Positions 24,862-32,679 are shown, numbered from the stretch's first letter. The stretch is DNA of 34,474 bases from Bacteroidales bacterium (GCA_012798745.1 JAAZMQ010000125.1:1-34474), one strand, 5' to 3'. The notes: generated by a model not told the origin, from the letters alone. A program made the numbers and translations.

Positions 24862-24920
24862 AGAATATAAGGATGGGTTGGCAATAAGTTGGAGTCTTGA
24901 GGCATGAAAACAGGGGACGG

Positions 24921-26240
24921 ATGACAAGAAGCCGTTTGTCAGTTGCGTTGCTTTTGCTGTTATTACTCGGCTGTTCACATGAGGAGAATAGCGAATGGCA
25001 GGAGGGACGCCGCACGGTATTGGTTTATTTGGCGGGCGACAACAGCCTTTCGGAGGAGGTGGTAGCGAAGCGTGCAGCGCTGGTTCAGGCATGGTGTCCC
25101 GAGAGGAAAGGGGCGCTGCTCATCTTTACCGACCACAAGGGAGGGGTGCCTGTGTTGGAACGGGTGAGTGCACTCAACGGAGTACTGTTTAGCGATACGC
25201 TGCGCGTATATGCCAACGACAATTCCGCATCGGCAGAACTTTTGAGCGAGGTGATCGCCGATATGCAGTTGTTGGCGCCTGCCCGTTCCTATGGATTGTG
25301 GCTGTTCAGTCACGGCACGGGTTGGTTGCCCGCGGGTTTTTTCGAAAATCCTTACGGCATGGTTGTATTCACCACGCCGCAAGTATGCTTGGAGGCTTAT
25401 CGCCGACCGGCTGTTTCTACACGTTCTTTTGCCCGCGACGGCAATCGCGAAATGGAAATTGCCGATTTGAAAGCTGCGCTTCCCAACGGGCTTTTCGACT
25501 TTATCGTTTTTGAGTCCTGTTTTATGGGAAATGTCGAAGCGATATATGCCTTGCGAAACAAAGCACCTTGGATGCTGGTTTCGCCCACCGAAATCATCAG
25601 TCCGGGTTTTGCACCTATTTACGATAAAGTCTTACCGGAACTTTACGAAGCGAAACCCGATTTGCAGGCGGTAGCCGAGTTATTTTACCGCTATTTTGAT
25701 GCACAAGAGGGGGTATATCGCGGTGCGGCCATCACGTTGGTAAATACTGCCGGAATGGCGTCGCTGGTCCACGTTTGTCGACCTGTGTTGCAACGCGTGG
25801 CGCGCGAAAGCATAATGGCTTCGACCGGCCGCCCGTTCGCGCGCGACCGCTTCCTTTCGTCGAAGCCGTTGTTTTCCCTCGGTTCCATACTTTCGCAGGA
25901 CTCACTGTTTCTGGCAGACTCGCTGCTCCCCATCGACCAATTGTTTCCCCTTGACCCATTGCTTTTTTCTGGCCCTTTGCTTCCTCTCGACCGCTTGGAT
26001 AAACATCTCTTTTTCGATTTTCGTCACTATTTTTCTCTTATTTCCGATCCATCCGAAATGGATGCGATTGATGCAGCTCTTAACCAAGTTGTTGCGTGCT
26101 ACTATCACACGCCGAAGATGATATCTGTTTCGCTCGAAAACACTTCAGGTTTGTCGGTTTATGGCGAACAGCCCGACCTAAAAACCCTCAACAGCCTCTA
26201 TCGGCAAACGGAATGGTGGACAGACTTGATTGGTCGATGA
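24921..26240 (+). CDS. Clostripain-family (peptidase C11) lipoprotein with hexapeptide repeat insert
   Basis: The 439-residue protein begins MTRSRLSVALLLL and has a lipobox with Cys18 (LLLGC) followed by SHEEN. The C11 fold starts at RTVLVYLAGDNSLSEE. The catalytic dyad is His131 in LFSHGTGW and Cys200 in FESCFMGNVEAIY. C11 enzymes (clostripain, PmC11, fragipain) cleave after Arg or Lys and often self-activate. An upstream TTG at 24897 keeps the frame open, but the ATG at 24921 gives the proper signal peptide. Residues 315-362 are eight imperfect copies of a six-residue unit such as DSLLPI, DQLFPL, GPLLPL, which I do not know from this family. It is 59 bp after the tip-like gene and ends before a strong terminator, so it looks like the last gene of the pilus operon. 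Confidence 0.87.
   Translation: MTRSRLSVALLLLLLLGCSHEENSEWQEGRRTVLVYLAGDNSLSEEVVAKRAALVQAWCPERKGALLIFTDHKGGVPVLERVSALNGVLFSDTLRVYANDNSASAELLSEVIADMQLLAPARSYGLWLFSHGTGWLPAGFFENPYGMVVFTTPQVCLEAYRRPAVSTRSFARDGNREMEIADLKAALPNGLFDFIVFESCFMGNVEAIYALRNKAPWMLVSPTEIISPGFAPIYDKVLPELYEAKPDLQAVAELFYRYFDAQEGVYRGAAITLVNTAGMASLVHVCRPVLQRVARESIMASTGRPFARDRFLSSKPLFSLGSILSQDSLFLADSLLPIDQLFPLDPLLFSGPLLPLDRLDKHLFFDFRHYFSLISDPSEMDAIDAALNQVVACYYHTPKMISVSLENTSGLSVYGEQPDLKTLNSLYRQTEWWTDLIGR
25863..26006 (+). repeat. Eight imperfect 18-bp repeats inside the clostripain-like gene
   Basis: In frame, the units read KPLFSL, GSILSQ, DSLFLA, DSLLPI, DQLFPL, DPLLFS, GPLLPL, DRLDKH. The shared pattern is [D/G]-x-L-[L/F]-[P/F]-[L/I]. 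The third to seventh units are the most alike at DNA level, starting GAC or GGC and having a central TTG or CTG. Confidence 0.75.
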
Positions 26241-26369
26241 AACCAATTTATCTCAGGTTGTCCTGTTATTATGTTGTCGTTTTTTCTCGATACCGAATGT
26301 AATGTAATATTACCGGAAATGACATTTTATACGACGGGACAAAAGGGTTTTCGTGTTTTTTTAAAAATA

Positions 26370-26404
26370 AAAAAGTGCTCTCCAAATCCAGGTAAGCACT
26401 TTTT
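26370..26404 (+). terminator. Strong terminator at the end of the pilus/protease operon
   Basis: AAAAAGTGCT (26370-26379) and AGCACTTTTT (26395-26404) form a perfect 10-bp stem with a 15-base loop and a T-tract. The A-tract on the other side lets it also stop minus-strand transcription coming from tRNA-Pro. The remainder of 26241-26538 holds no gene that I can see. Confidence 0.8.
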
Positions 26405-26538
26405 GTATTTTATTGTCTTGAAAATCGGTTGTTCCCAAAGCAGGGAAAAACAAATCTTTCGTGTCCCGTTTTTATCCCTTCATTATCATGCGACCATGCA
26501 GAAAATCGTTTACTAATGCGGGTTTCGGACAAAATTTG

Positions 26539-26614
26539 TCGGGATGACTGGATTCGAACCAGCGACCACACGCCCCCCAGACGCGTACTCTAAACCGGAC
26601 TGAGCTACATCCCG
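26539..26614 (-). tRNA. tRNA-Pro, anticodon GGG
   Basis: The minus strand folds into a full cloverleaf. The acceptor stem CGGGATG/CATCCCG is perfect, with C1-G72 and discriminator A73, both typical of proline tRNA. The D arm is GCTC/GAGT with an 11-base loop. The anticodon stem CGCGT/GCGTG has a loop CTGGGGG, where T33 is followed by GGG (26576-26578), reading CCC. The T arm is GCTGG/CCAGT around TTCGAAT. CCA is not encoded. It stands alone, with its own promoter upstream. Confidence 0.95.
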
Positions 26615-26625
26615 AAAAGCGATTG

Positions 26626-26657
26626 CAAAATTAGCTTTTTATTTTTATTCCGGCAAA
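26626..26657 (-). promoter_or_regulatory. tRNA-Pro promoter, -33 TTTG and -7 TAATTTTG
   Basis: On the minus strand a TTTG (26654-26657) is followed after 20 bp by TAATTTTG (26626-26633), a full match to the Bacteroidota TTTG/TAnnTTTG promoter with normal spacing. Transcription would begin a few bases before the tRNA. Confidence 0.75.
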
Positions 26658-26680
26658 TTTTGTGCGTTGTATTTTCCATT

Positions 26681-26787
26681 TGTAGAGTCAACCGGCAAGT
26701 GCGAATTTACACTAATTGTTTGTAAAACTCATTTTTTGGTGATTTAAAATCTAATTTTTCCGTTGGTGTAGATTCAACCGACAAGTG
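26681..26787. repeat. Imperfect 21-bp direct repeat, two copies
   Basis: TGTAGAGTCAACCGGCAAGTG at 26681-26701 recurs as the near-copy at 26767-26787 with two substitutions (19 of 21 identical), 86 bp apart start to start. Both copies follow an ATTTT(T)CC stretch, so the similarity extends to about 30 bp. Confidence 0.7.
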
Positions 26788-27051
26788 TAGCCCGTGCAAA
26801 ACGATATGCATTCGGCTCTTCTGATAGCCGAGCGTACTTTATGATTGCTTAATAGTTGTTGATTCTCTGATCGATATTCGATAAAAAAATGCTCAAAAAA
26901 CATAGAAAATCGTTTTCCGGCGACAGCGAAAAGTTTTTTTATCATCCATAGAATTTTCAGATGGACGTAAAAAACATTGTTTTTCCTATTTAAGGTAACA
27001 TTCTTTAACAAATAAAGACGATTTACCCTCAAAACACCGCTGTTTTTGCAC

Positions 27052-27181
27052 ATAAAGGGTTAAAGTGTGCATGCCGGATTTTCCGATAAGGGGTTAAATT
27101 TTCTGTTTAAGCTTGTTAGATTTTCCGAAGAGGGATATAAGTTAGTTATTGTTAATAAAGTTCTTCTGAAAAGGGATAAAA
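27052..27181. repeat. Degenerate tandem repeats, period about 41 bp
   Basis: The core ATTTTCCGA-TAAGGGGTTAAA (27078-27098) recurs as ATTTTCCGA-AGAGGGATATAA (27120-27140) and TTCTTCTGA-AAAGGGATAAAA (27161-27181). A partial ATAAAGGGTTAAA lies at 27052-27064. Spacing of the full units is 41-42 bp. Confidence 0.5.
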
Positions 27182-27205
27182 TTTTTGCCCCCGCTCATCC
27201 TGTTT

Positions 27206-27249
27206 TCCGCCTGAAGAATTCTTTTTAAATTGTTCTCAGCGGGTTTTTT
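27206..27249 (+). terminator. Terminator-like hairpin with no upstream gene
   Basis: TCCGC(C)TGA(A)GAA pairs with TTCTCAGCGGG, leaving two single-base bulges, and is followed by TTTTTT (27244-27249). On the plus strand this is a plausible intrinsic terminator, yet no plus-strand gene precedes it after the pilus operon terminator. Confidence 0.45.
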
Positions 27250-27344
27250 CGTAAGAACGAAATAATTTGTATTGCTATAATCCTATGTTGCGATAGCAGT
27301 TGATTTTCATACGATCTCGGGAAGATTTTCACAAGAAAGGAAAT

Positions 27345-28220
27345 TTAATCTCTGAATCTTTTGGTGAGATCTCCGTAGGCATCGATTCGGCGGTCGCGAA
27401 GAAACGGCCATATCCTGCGGATGTGTTCGGTGCGGTGGGTGTCGATCTCGACGATTTCGGCTACCTCCTTATCTGCCGGTGCGCAGAAAAGCATTTCGCC
27501 CTGAGGCCCGCAAACAAAACTGTTTCCCCAAAACCGGATGCCGTGCGTCTGACTGGAAGGATCGGGTTCGTAGCCTGTGCGATTTACCGAAATAACGGGG
27601 AGGGCGTTGGCCACGGCATGCCCACGCTGTACGGTTATCCACGCATCGAGCTGGCGCTGTTGCTCTTCTTCGGTATCGGTCAGTTCCCGGCCGATGGCGG
27701 TCGGGTAGATCAGCAGATCGGCACCGGCCAGTGTCATCAATCGTGCAGCCTCGGGGAACCATTGATCCCAGCAGACCAATACACCCAATTTTCCGACGGA
27801 GGTGGAAATAGGGGTAAATCCCAGATCGCCCGGGGTGAAGTAGAATTTCTCGTAATATCCCGGATCGTCGGGGATGTGCATTTTACGGTATTTCCCCGCA
27901 ATGGTGCCGTCTTTTTCGATCACGACGGCAGTGTTGTGGTAAAGGCCGGCAGCACGTTTCTCGAAAAGCGAAAGCACGATGACAACCCCCAGCTCGTTGG
28001 CCAATGTTCCGAACAAGGCAGTGGAGGGACCGGGGATGGTTTCGGCTAGTTCGAAAACGTGCGGGTCTTCCGTTTGGCAAAAATACAAACCGTTATGCAG
28101 CTCCTGCATCACAATGAGTTCTGCCCCTTGGCGGGCAAGTGTGCGGATGGCGGTTTGCAGTCGCGAAACGTTTTCCTGTATATCGGCGGTGTTGGCTTGT
28201 TGTATGATTCCTGCTTTCAT
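27345..28220 (-). CDS. aguB: N-carbamoylputrescine amidohydrolase
   Basis: The 291-residue nitrilase-superfamily enzyme hydrolyses N-carbamoylputrescine to putrescine, CO2 and ammonia, the last step of the agmatine route. The catalytic triad is Glu40 in VMQELHN, Lys113 in KYRKMHIPDD and Cys150 in VLVCWDQWFPE, all in place. FYFTPGDLGF and the C-terminal RRIWPFLRDRRIDAYGDL fit the plant/bacterial AguB group closely. It is cytoplasmic. It lies 138 bp downstream of aguA on the same strand, which settles the function. The gap between them shows no clear promoter, so they are probably co-transcribed. Confidence 0.94.
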   Translation of the reverse strand: MKAGIIQQANTADIQENVSRLQTAIRTLARQGAELIVMQELHNGLYFCQTEDPHVFELAETIPGPSTALFGTLANELGVVIVLSLFEKRAAGLYHNTAVVIEKDGTIAGKYRKMHIPDDPGYYEKFYFTPGDLGFTPISTSVGKLGVLVCWDQWFPEAARLMTLAGADLLIYPTAIGRELTDTEEEQQRQLDAWITVQRGHAVANALPVISVNRTGYEPDPSSQTHGIRFWGNSFVCGPQGEMLFCAPADKEVAEIVEIDTHRTEHIRRIWPFLRDRRIDAYGDLTKRFRD

Positions 28221-28358
28221 TGTTTTATATATGCTGTAAAAATTCGGGTTCGAAAAATTTCTTTGGCAAGGTTGATAATCGATATGTTTTTATGGTTTTA
28301 ACGAAACTTGGTGGATATCGCATGTTTACTTGTTGACTTTGTTTTTTGCGCACTCCGT

Positions 28359-29384
28359 TTAAAGAAAACCTCGCGGATATTGCATAGCGATGCAATGCAG
28401 TGATCCATACTGTAGGATGAGCGGGCGGCAGTCGATACCGATGATTTCTCTGTCGGGAAAGGCTTTCCGCAGTCGTTGTTTGGCCGTTTCGTCTTTCGGC
28501 GTGCCATAGAAAGGCATGAGCACTGCTCCGTTGACGATGAGAAAATTGGCATAGGTGGCGGGCAGCCGATAGCCTTTGGCATAGACGGCATCGGCCATGG
28601 GAAGAGGAATCAAGGTGTAGGGTTTACCGTCGGTCGTAACAAACGACTGAAGTTCTTTTTCCATTGCTTTTAGTTCGTCGAAATGTTCGTCGTTCTTGTC
28701 GGTACATTGCACGTAAGCAATGGTGTGTTCGTTGCAGAAACGGGCTAGCGTATCGATGTGGTGGTCGGTGTCGTCGCCTTCCAAATAGCCGTGATTGAGC
28801 CAAAGTACCCGTTCTGCTCCCAATGTTTTTTTTAGATACTGCTCGATATCGTCGAGCTCCATCGGTTGGTTGCGATTGGGCGAGGTGTGACATTCCGAGG
28901 TGGCAAGGAGGGTCCCTTTGCCATCCGACTCTATCGAACCTCCTTCAAGAATGAAATTGAGATGGCAGCGGTATTTCACTTCGGGTTGAAAAATGTCTTG
29001 GTCGTAAAGTATGTTTGTGATTTGATTGTCGTAATTTGCTGCAAATTTCAGCCCCCAGGCATTGAATCCGAAGTCGAGAATCACGGGTTTTCCATCGATA
29101 AAGACCGAAAGTGCACCATGATCGCGTGCCCAGGTATCGTTGCTTCTGACTACTGCCAAGAGCAGGTTTCTTTGTTCTTCTTTATTAAAATGACAGAGCA
29201 CTTCGTCCTCATCGGGACAAACGATAAGCAGTTTTTCGCGTTTCAGGATTTCTTTTGCAATTGCAACGTAGCATGTCGTTACTTCGACGAGTATGTCGAA
29301 CCAGTCGGTGCCGGCATGTGGCCATGTCAGTTGCACACCGCTCTGCGGATACCATTCGGCCGGAAATACCGTGCGTGACATCAT
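28359..29384 (-). CDS. aguA: Agmatine deiminase
   Basis: The 341-residue enzyme of the peptidylarginine-deiminase-like family converts agmatine to N-carbamoylputrescine and ammonia. The start FPAEWYPQSGVQLTWPH is characteristic. Key residues are visible: Asp in NDTWARDHG, Glu in LEGGSIESDGKG, His in HGYLEGDDTDHHID, and the nucleophile Cys331 in GSLHCIAMQYP near the C terminus. The ATG (29382-29384) directly abuts the lpxA stop codon with no spacing, so aguA is translated from the lipid A operon message. Met2 is an equally possible start. The product is used by AguB downstream. Confidence 0.95.
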   Translation of the reverse strand: MMSRTVFPAEWYPQSGVQLTWPHAGTDWFDILVEVTTCYVAIAKEILKREKLLIVCPDEDEVLCHFNKEEQRNLLLAVVRSNDTWARDHGALSVFIDGKPVILDFGFNAWGLKFAANYDNQITNILYDQDIFQPEVKYRCHLNFILEGGSIESDGKGTLLATSECHTSPNRNQPMELDDIEQYLKKTLGAERVLWLNHGYLEGDDTDHHIDTLARFCNEHTIAYVQCTDKNDEHFDELKAMEKELQSFVTTDGKPYTLIPLPMADAVYAKGYRLPATYANFLIVNGAVLMPFYGTPKDETAKQRLRKAFPDREIIGIDCRPLILQYGSLHCIAMQYPRGFL

Positions 29385-30173
29385 TTATACCTCCATGTTG
29401 CCTCGAACGATTCCTCGGGACGAATTACGAACAAAATCGAGAATATACTCGCGGTCGTCAGAAACAGGAAGCTCTCTTTCTATCCTTTCCATTGCCTGCG
29501 TGGTGTTGTATCCCGATTGGTACAGGTAGCGGTATATTTCTTGGATAGAATTGATTCTTTCACTGGTAAATCCTCTTCTGCGAAGCCCAACAACATTCAA
29601 TCCCACATAAGAAATGGGTTCGCGACCTACCATTACATAAGGGGGAATGTCTTTGGGAATTTTTGAGCCGCCTTGAATCATGACATGAGCCCCTATACGG
29701 GTAAACTGGTGGATTAATGTGCCGCCGCTTACGTTGGCATAGTCGTCAATTTCTATTTCGCCGGCCAGTTGCGCGGCATTGCCAAGAATGACATGATTTT
29801 TAAGAACACAATCGTGTGCAACATGGCTGTAAGCCATAATGAGACAATCTTCCCCAACAATTGTGTGTCCTTTTGATGCTGTACCCCGATTTACGGTAGC
29901 ACATTCGCGGATAACGGTTCTGTCTCCGATAATAGCAACCGTTTCTTCTCCTTTAAATTTCAAATCTTGGGGGATGGCGGATATGGTCGCATGGGGGAAT
30001 ATGGTACAATTTTTTCCGATGCGTGCGCCATAGAGAATGGTTGCTTGAGTCATAATGCGTGTTCCATCTCCGATTTTCACATTTCTGTCGACGTAAGCAA
30101 AGGGTTCGATAATCACATTACTCCCGATTATCGCTTCGGGATGCACAAATGCCAAAGAAGAAATTAATTTCAT
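29385..30173 (-). CDS. lpxA: Acyl-ACP--UDP-N-acetylglucosamine O-acyltransferase
   Basis: The 262-residue protein catalyses the first step of lipid A synthesis, moving a 3-hydroxyacyl chain from ACP to O3 of UDP-GlcNAc. Residues 1-190 are left-handed beta-helix hexapeptide repeats (VHPEAIIGSNVIIEPFAYVD, and so on). The catalytic base is His120 in SHVAHDC. GGSKIPKDIPPYVMVGREP and the C-terminal helical domain with GLRRRGFTSERI complete the family pattern. It follows lpxC-fabZ by 18 bp on the same strand and its stop codon touches the aguA start. Confidence 0.97.
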   Translation of the reverse strand: MKLISSLAFVHPEAIIGSNVIIEPFAYVDRNVKIGDGTRIMTQATILYGARIGKNCTIFPHATISAIPQDLKFKGEETVAIIGDRTVIRECATVNRGTASKGHTIVGEDCLIMAYSHVAHDCVLKNHVILGNAAQLAGEIEIDDYANVSGGTLIHQFTRIGAHVMIQGGSKIPKDIPPYVMVGREPISYVGLNVVGLRRRGFTSERINSIQEIYRYLYQSGYNTTQAMERIERELPVSDDREYILDFVRNSSRGIVRGNMEV

Positions 30174-30191
30174 GTTTTCAGCCTGTTATGT

Positions 30192-31574
30192 TTATTTGTT
30201 TTTTATGACCTGAGCCGTGAAATCGGCTTCAGAAACTACTCTGTCGCCTTTGAAAGCAAGTCCCCGCATGGTGGCGATGCCTCTTCTGATTTCACTCGTT
30301 AATTCTACCCTGAAAACAAGCGTATCGCCCGGAACTACTTTCTGACGAAATTTCACATTGTCGATTTTCAGAAAATAGGTCGAGTATCTTTCCGGTTCAT
30401 CCAGCCCCGATAGAACAAGTACCCCGCCTGTTTGTGCCATTGCTTCTACTTGCAAAACGCCCGGCATGACGGGTTCTTCGGGAAAATGTCCGAGGAAAAA
30501 GGGCTCGTTGGCCGTGATATTTTTTATACCCACAATATACCTGTCGGTTTTATCAATGATTTTGTCTACTAACAAAAACGGATAGCGATGGGGAAGAATT
30601 TGCCGGATACGATTGATATCCATAAGAGGTTCTTTGTCGGGCTCATAAAGAGGCGGTTGCACTTCGTTTAACCGGATATCTTTGCGAATGAGTCTCGCTA
30701 ATTGGTTATTGATGTGATGGCCGGGACGTTTGGCGATGATTCTTCCTTTCAGTGGTTTCCCGATGAGTGCCAGATCGCCAATGAGATCAAGAATTTTATG
30801 CCGTGCCGGTTCGTTAGGGAAAATAAGTCCCCCCTCATTTAAATATCCGAGTTCTTCTGCATTGTGACGGGGAGCGTTCATTAAATCGGCCAGTTTGTTA
30901 AGCTCTTCCTGTGGAATTTTGTGTTCGTAAATCACAACAGCATTATTCAGATTCCCCCCTTTTATTAATCCTGCCTTGTGTAAATTCAGTACATCACGAA
31001 CAAAAACGAACGTACGTGCAGGGGCAATTTCTTTTTCGAACTCCTCTAGTCCTTCCATCGAAGCCGACTGGTTGGGAATATATTGCGAATCGAATTCAAT
31101 AAATGAATGGATACACAGATAATCGTCGGGAAGCAGAGTAAGCTTTGACCCGGTTTCCGGATCGGAAACTTCTATCTTTTTCCTTACGATATAATAGTCT
31201 TTATCTCTTTCTTGATCAATAATTCCTGCTTCTTTTATTGCTTTCACGTATTCAATAGCGCTACCATCAAGATTGGGAAATTCCGGTGCATTCACCTCAA
31301 TCAGGCAATTGTCGATTTCAAGACCATACAATGCCGATAAGCCATGCTCTACCGTACCAACAGTTACGTCGTCTTTTCCGAGAATAGTTTCGCGTTGCGT
31401 ATTGACCACATTTTCGGCCAGCGCTTCGATAATGGGTTGATTCTCCAAATCAACACGCTTAATCTTATACCCATGATCTACAGGCGCAGGGTGAAATGTT
31501 ATTTCAATATCCAAACCCGTATGTAATCCTACACCCCTGAGGGTAAAACTTTTTTTTAACGTTTTCTGTTTCAC
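30192..31574 (-). CDS. lpxC-fabZ: Bifunctional UDP-3-O-acyl-N-acetylglucosamine deacetylase / 3-hydroxyacyl-ACP dehydratase
   Basis: The 460-residue protein fuses two enzymes. LpxC (about 1-305) commits the pathway to lipid A by removing acetate from UDP-3-O-acyl-GlcNAc. Zinc ligands are His77 in VEHGLSAL and His259/Asp263 in HKILDLIGD, and the catalytic histidine lies in RPGHHINNQ. FabZ (about 315-460) dehydrates 3-hydroxyacyl-ACP; its active-site His329 is in LPHRYPFLLVDKI and its Glu in PGVLQVEAMAQTGG. The fusion is typical of Bacteroidota and places two competing uses of 3-hydroxyacyl-ACP in one polypeptide. It lies between lpxD (61 bp gap) and lpxA. Confidence 0.98.
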   Translation of the reverse strand: MKQKTLKKSFTLRGVGLHTGLDIEITFHPAPVDHGYKIKRVDLENQPIIEALAENVVNTQRETILGKDDVTVGTVEHGLSALYGLEIDNCLIEVNAPEFPNLDGSAIEYVKAIKEAGIIDQERDKDYYIVRKKIEVSDPETGSKLTLLPDDYLCIHSFIEFDSQYIPNQSASMEGLEEFEKEIAPARTFVFVRDVLNLHKAGLIKGGNLNNAVVIYEHKIPQEELNKLADLMNAPRHNAEELGYLNEGGLIFPNEPARHKILDLIGDLALIGKPLKGRIIAKRPGHHINNQLARLIRKDIRLNEVQPPLYEPDKEPLMDINRIRQILPHRYPFLLVDKIIDKTDRYIVGIKNITANEPFFLGHFPEEPVMPGVLQVEAMAQTGGVLVLSGLDEPERYSTYFLKIDNVKFRQKVVPGDTLVFRVELTSEIRRGIATMRGLAFKGDRVVSEADFTAQVIKNK

Positions 31575-31635
31575 TATTTTTTTAATTATTAAAATTCCAC
31601 AAAAGAGACATTGTTTGTTTCACGTAAAAGGAAGG

Positions 31636-32679
31636 TTATTTTTCCGCCAATTTCTTCTTCAATTCTTCAATTTCTTTTTCAAGAGATCTTAATTGGCGAT
31701 CCATGTCGGGTAATCTGGCGAAAAGAACACTCGAGCGAAAGTAGTTCTTAACAGGAATGGCAGGGGTTCCGATGATGCGGGAACCTTTTTTGGTGTTGCT
31801 GAGGATACCCGATTGGGCACCGATTTGCGAATCGTCGCCAATGGTTACATGACCACTAACACCTACCTGACCGCCGAAAACGCAGTTTTCTCCTATCTTG
31901 GACGAACCCGCAATACCCACTTGAGCTGCCATAGCGGTATTTTTTCCTATTTCGCAATTGTGGGCAATATGGATAAGGTTATCGAGTTTGACACCCTGAT
32001 GAATAATGGTTGATCCCATGACCGACCGGTCGATGGTGGTGTTTGCTCCGATTTCAACATCGTCTTCGATGACCACATTCCCTGTTTGGGGAATTTTTCG
32101 ATAACCGTCTTTTTCGCGACTAAAACCGAAACCTTCGGCGCCGATAACGGCTCCGGAATGAATAATGCAATTGTTTCCGATAATGCAATCCTTATATATT
32201 TTTACACCGGGATAAATAATGGTGTTTTCTCCAATTTTTACATTGTCACCAATATAAACTTGGGGATAAATTTGACAATTATCGCCTATTTCAGCATTTT
32301 CTTCTACTACGGTGAAAGCACCAATATAAACATTTTTACCCAATTGAGCCGATGAGGCTACGGCACTTTGAACATCGATCCCTGTTTTTTTCGGGGTGTT
32401 TTTTTCTACCATTTCCAACAAAGCGGCAAGTGCTGTGTAAGCATTGGGAACTTTAATAAGTGTGGCTTTTATGGGTTTTTCGGGAACAAAATTACCATTG
32501 ACTAAAACAATATCGGCTTGAGTTTCATAAATATAACGTGTATATTTTGGGTTAGATAAAAATGTGATGGTCCCCGGTTTCCCTTCTTCTATTTTGGCAA
32601 ATGAATGAACCTGTACATTTGGATTGCCAATCACTTCACCTTGCAAATAATCAGCAATTTGTTTCGCAGAAAAAGTCAT
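31636..32679 (-). CDS. lpxD: UDP-3-O-acylglucosamine N-acyltransferase
   Basis: The 347-residue enzyme adds the second 3-hydroxyacyl chain (N-linked) in lipid A synthesis, acting on the LpxC product. The N-terminal uridine-binding domain (about 1-105) is followed by hexapeptide repeats (about 110-315) with the catalytic His240 in IHIAHNCEIGKNTAM, and a short C-terminal coiled helix (MDRQLRSLEKEIEELKKKL), all standard. It is the first gene of the lpxD, lpxC-fabZ, lpxA, aguA, aguB run. A TTAATTTG box (one mismatch to TAnnTTTG) lies 43 bp upstream. It is divergent from the KAS III-like gene. Confidence 0.96.
   Translation of the reverse strand: MTFSAKQIADYLQGEVIGNPNVQVHSFAKIEEGKPGTITFLSNPKYTRYIYETQADIVLVNGNFVPEKPIKATLIKVPNAYTALAALLEMVEKNTPKKTGIDVQSAVASSAQLGKNVYIGAFTVVEENAEIGDNCQIYPQVYIGDNVKIGENTIIYPGVKIYKDCIIGNNCIIHSGAVIGAEGFGFSREKDGYRKIPQTGNVVIEDDVEIGANTTIDRSVMGSTIIHQGVKLDNLIHIAHNCEIGKNTAMAAQVGIAGSSKIGENCVFGGQVGVSGHVTIGDDSQIGAQSGILSNTKKGSRIIGTPAIPVKNYFRSSVLFARLPDMDRQLRSLEKEIEELKKKLAEK

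Larger units (their letters stand above)
26615..27344. other. Gene-free AT-rich region between tRNA-Pro and aguB
   Basis: About 730 bp with no convincing coding frame on either strand. A minus-strand open frame at 26751-27053 has no recognisable similarity and a composition like the surrounding DNA. The region holds the tRNA promoter, a 21-bp imperfect direct repeat (26681 and 26767), a 6-bp hairpin TCGGCT/AGCCGA (26812-26831), degenerate repeats around 27052-27181 and a terminator-like hairpin at 27206-27249 on the plus strand with no gene before it. An unrecognised small RNA is possible but no plus-strand promoter is clear. Confidence 0.6.

Noticed and set aside
26751..27053. A 100-codon minus-strand open frame in the gene-free region
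   Set aside because: No recognisable domain, AT-driven composition, and no promoter box or operon partner.
27300..28049. A 249-codon plus-strand open frame opposite aguB
   Set aside because: The opposite strand encodes AguB with its full Glu-Lys-Cys triad; the plus-strand product shows no family pattern.
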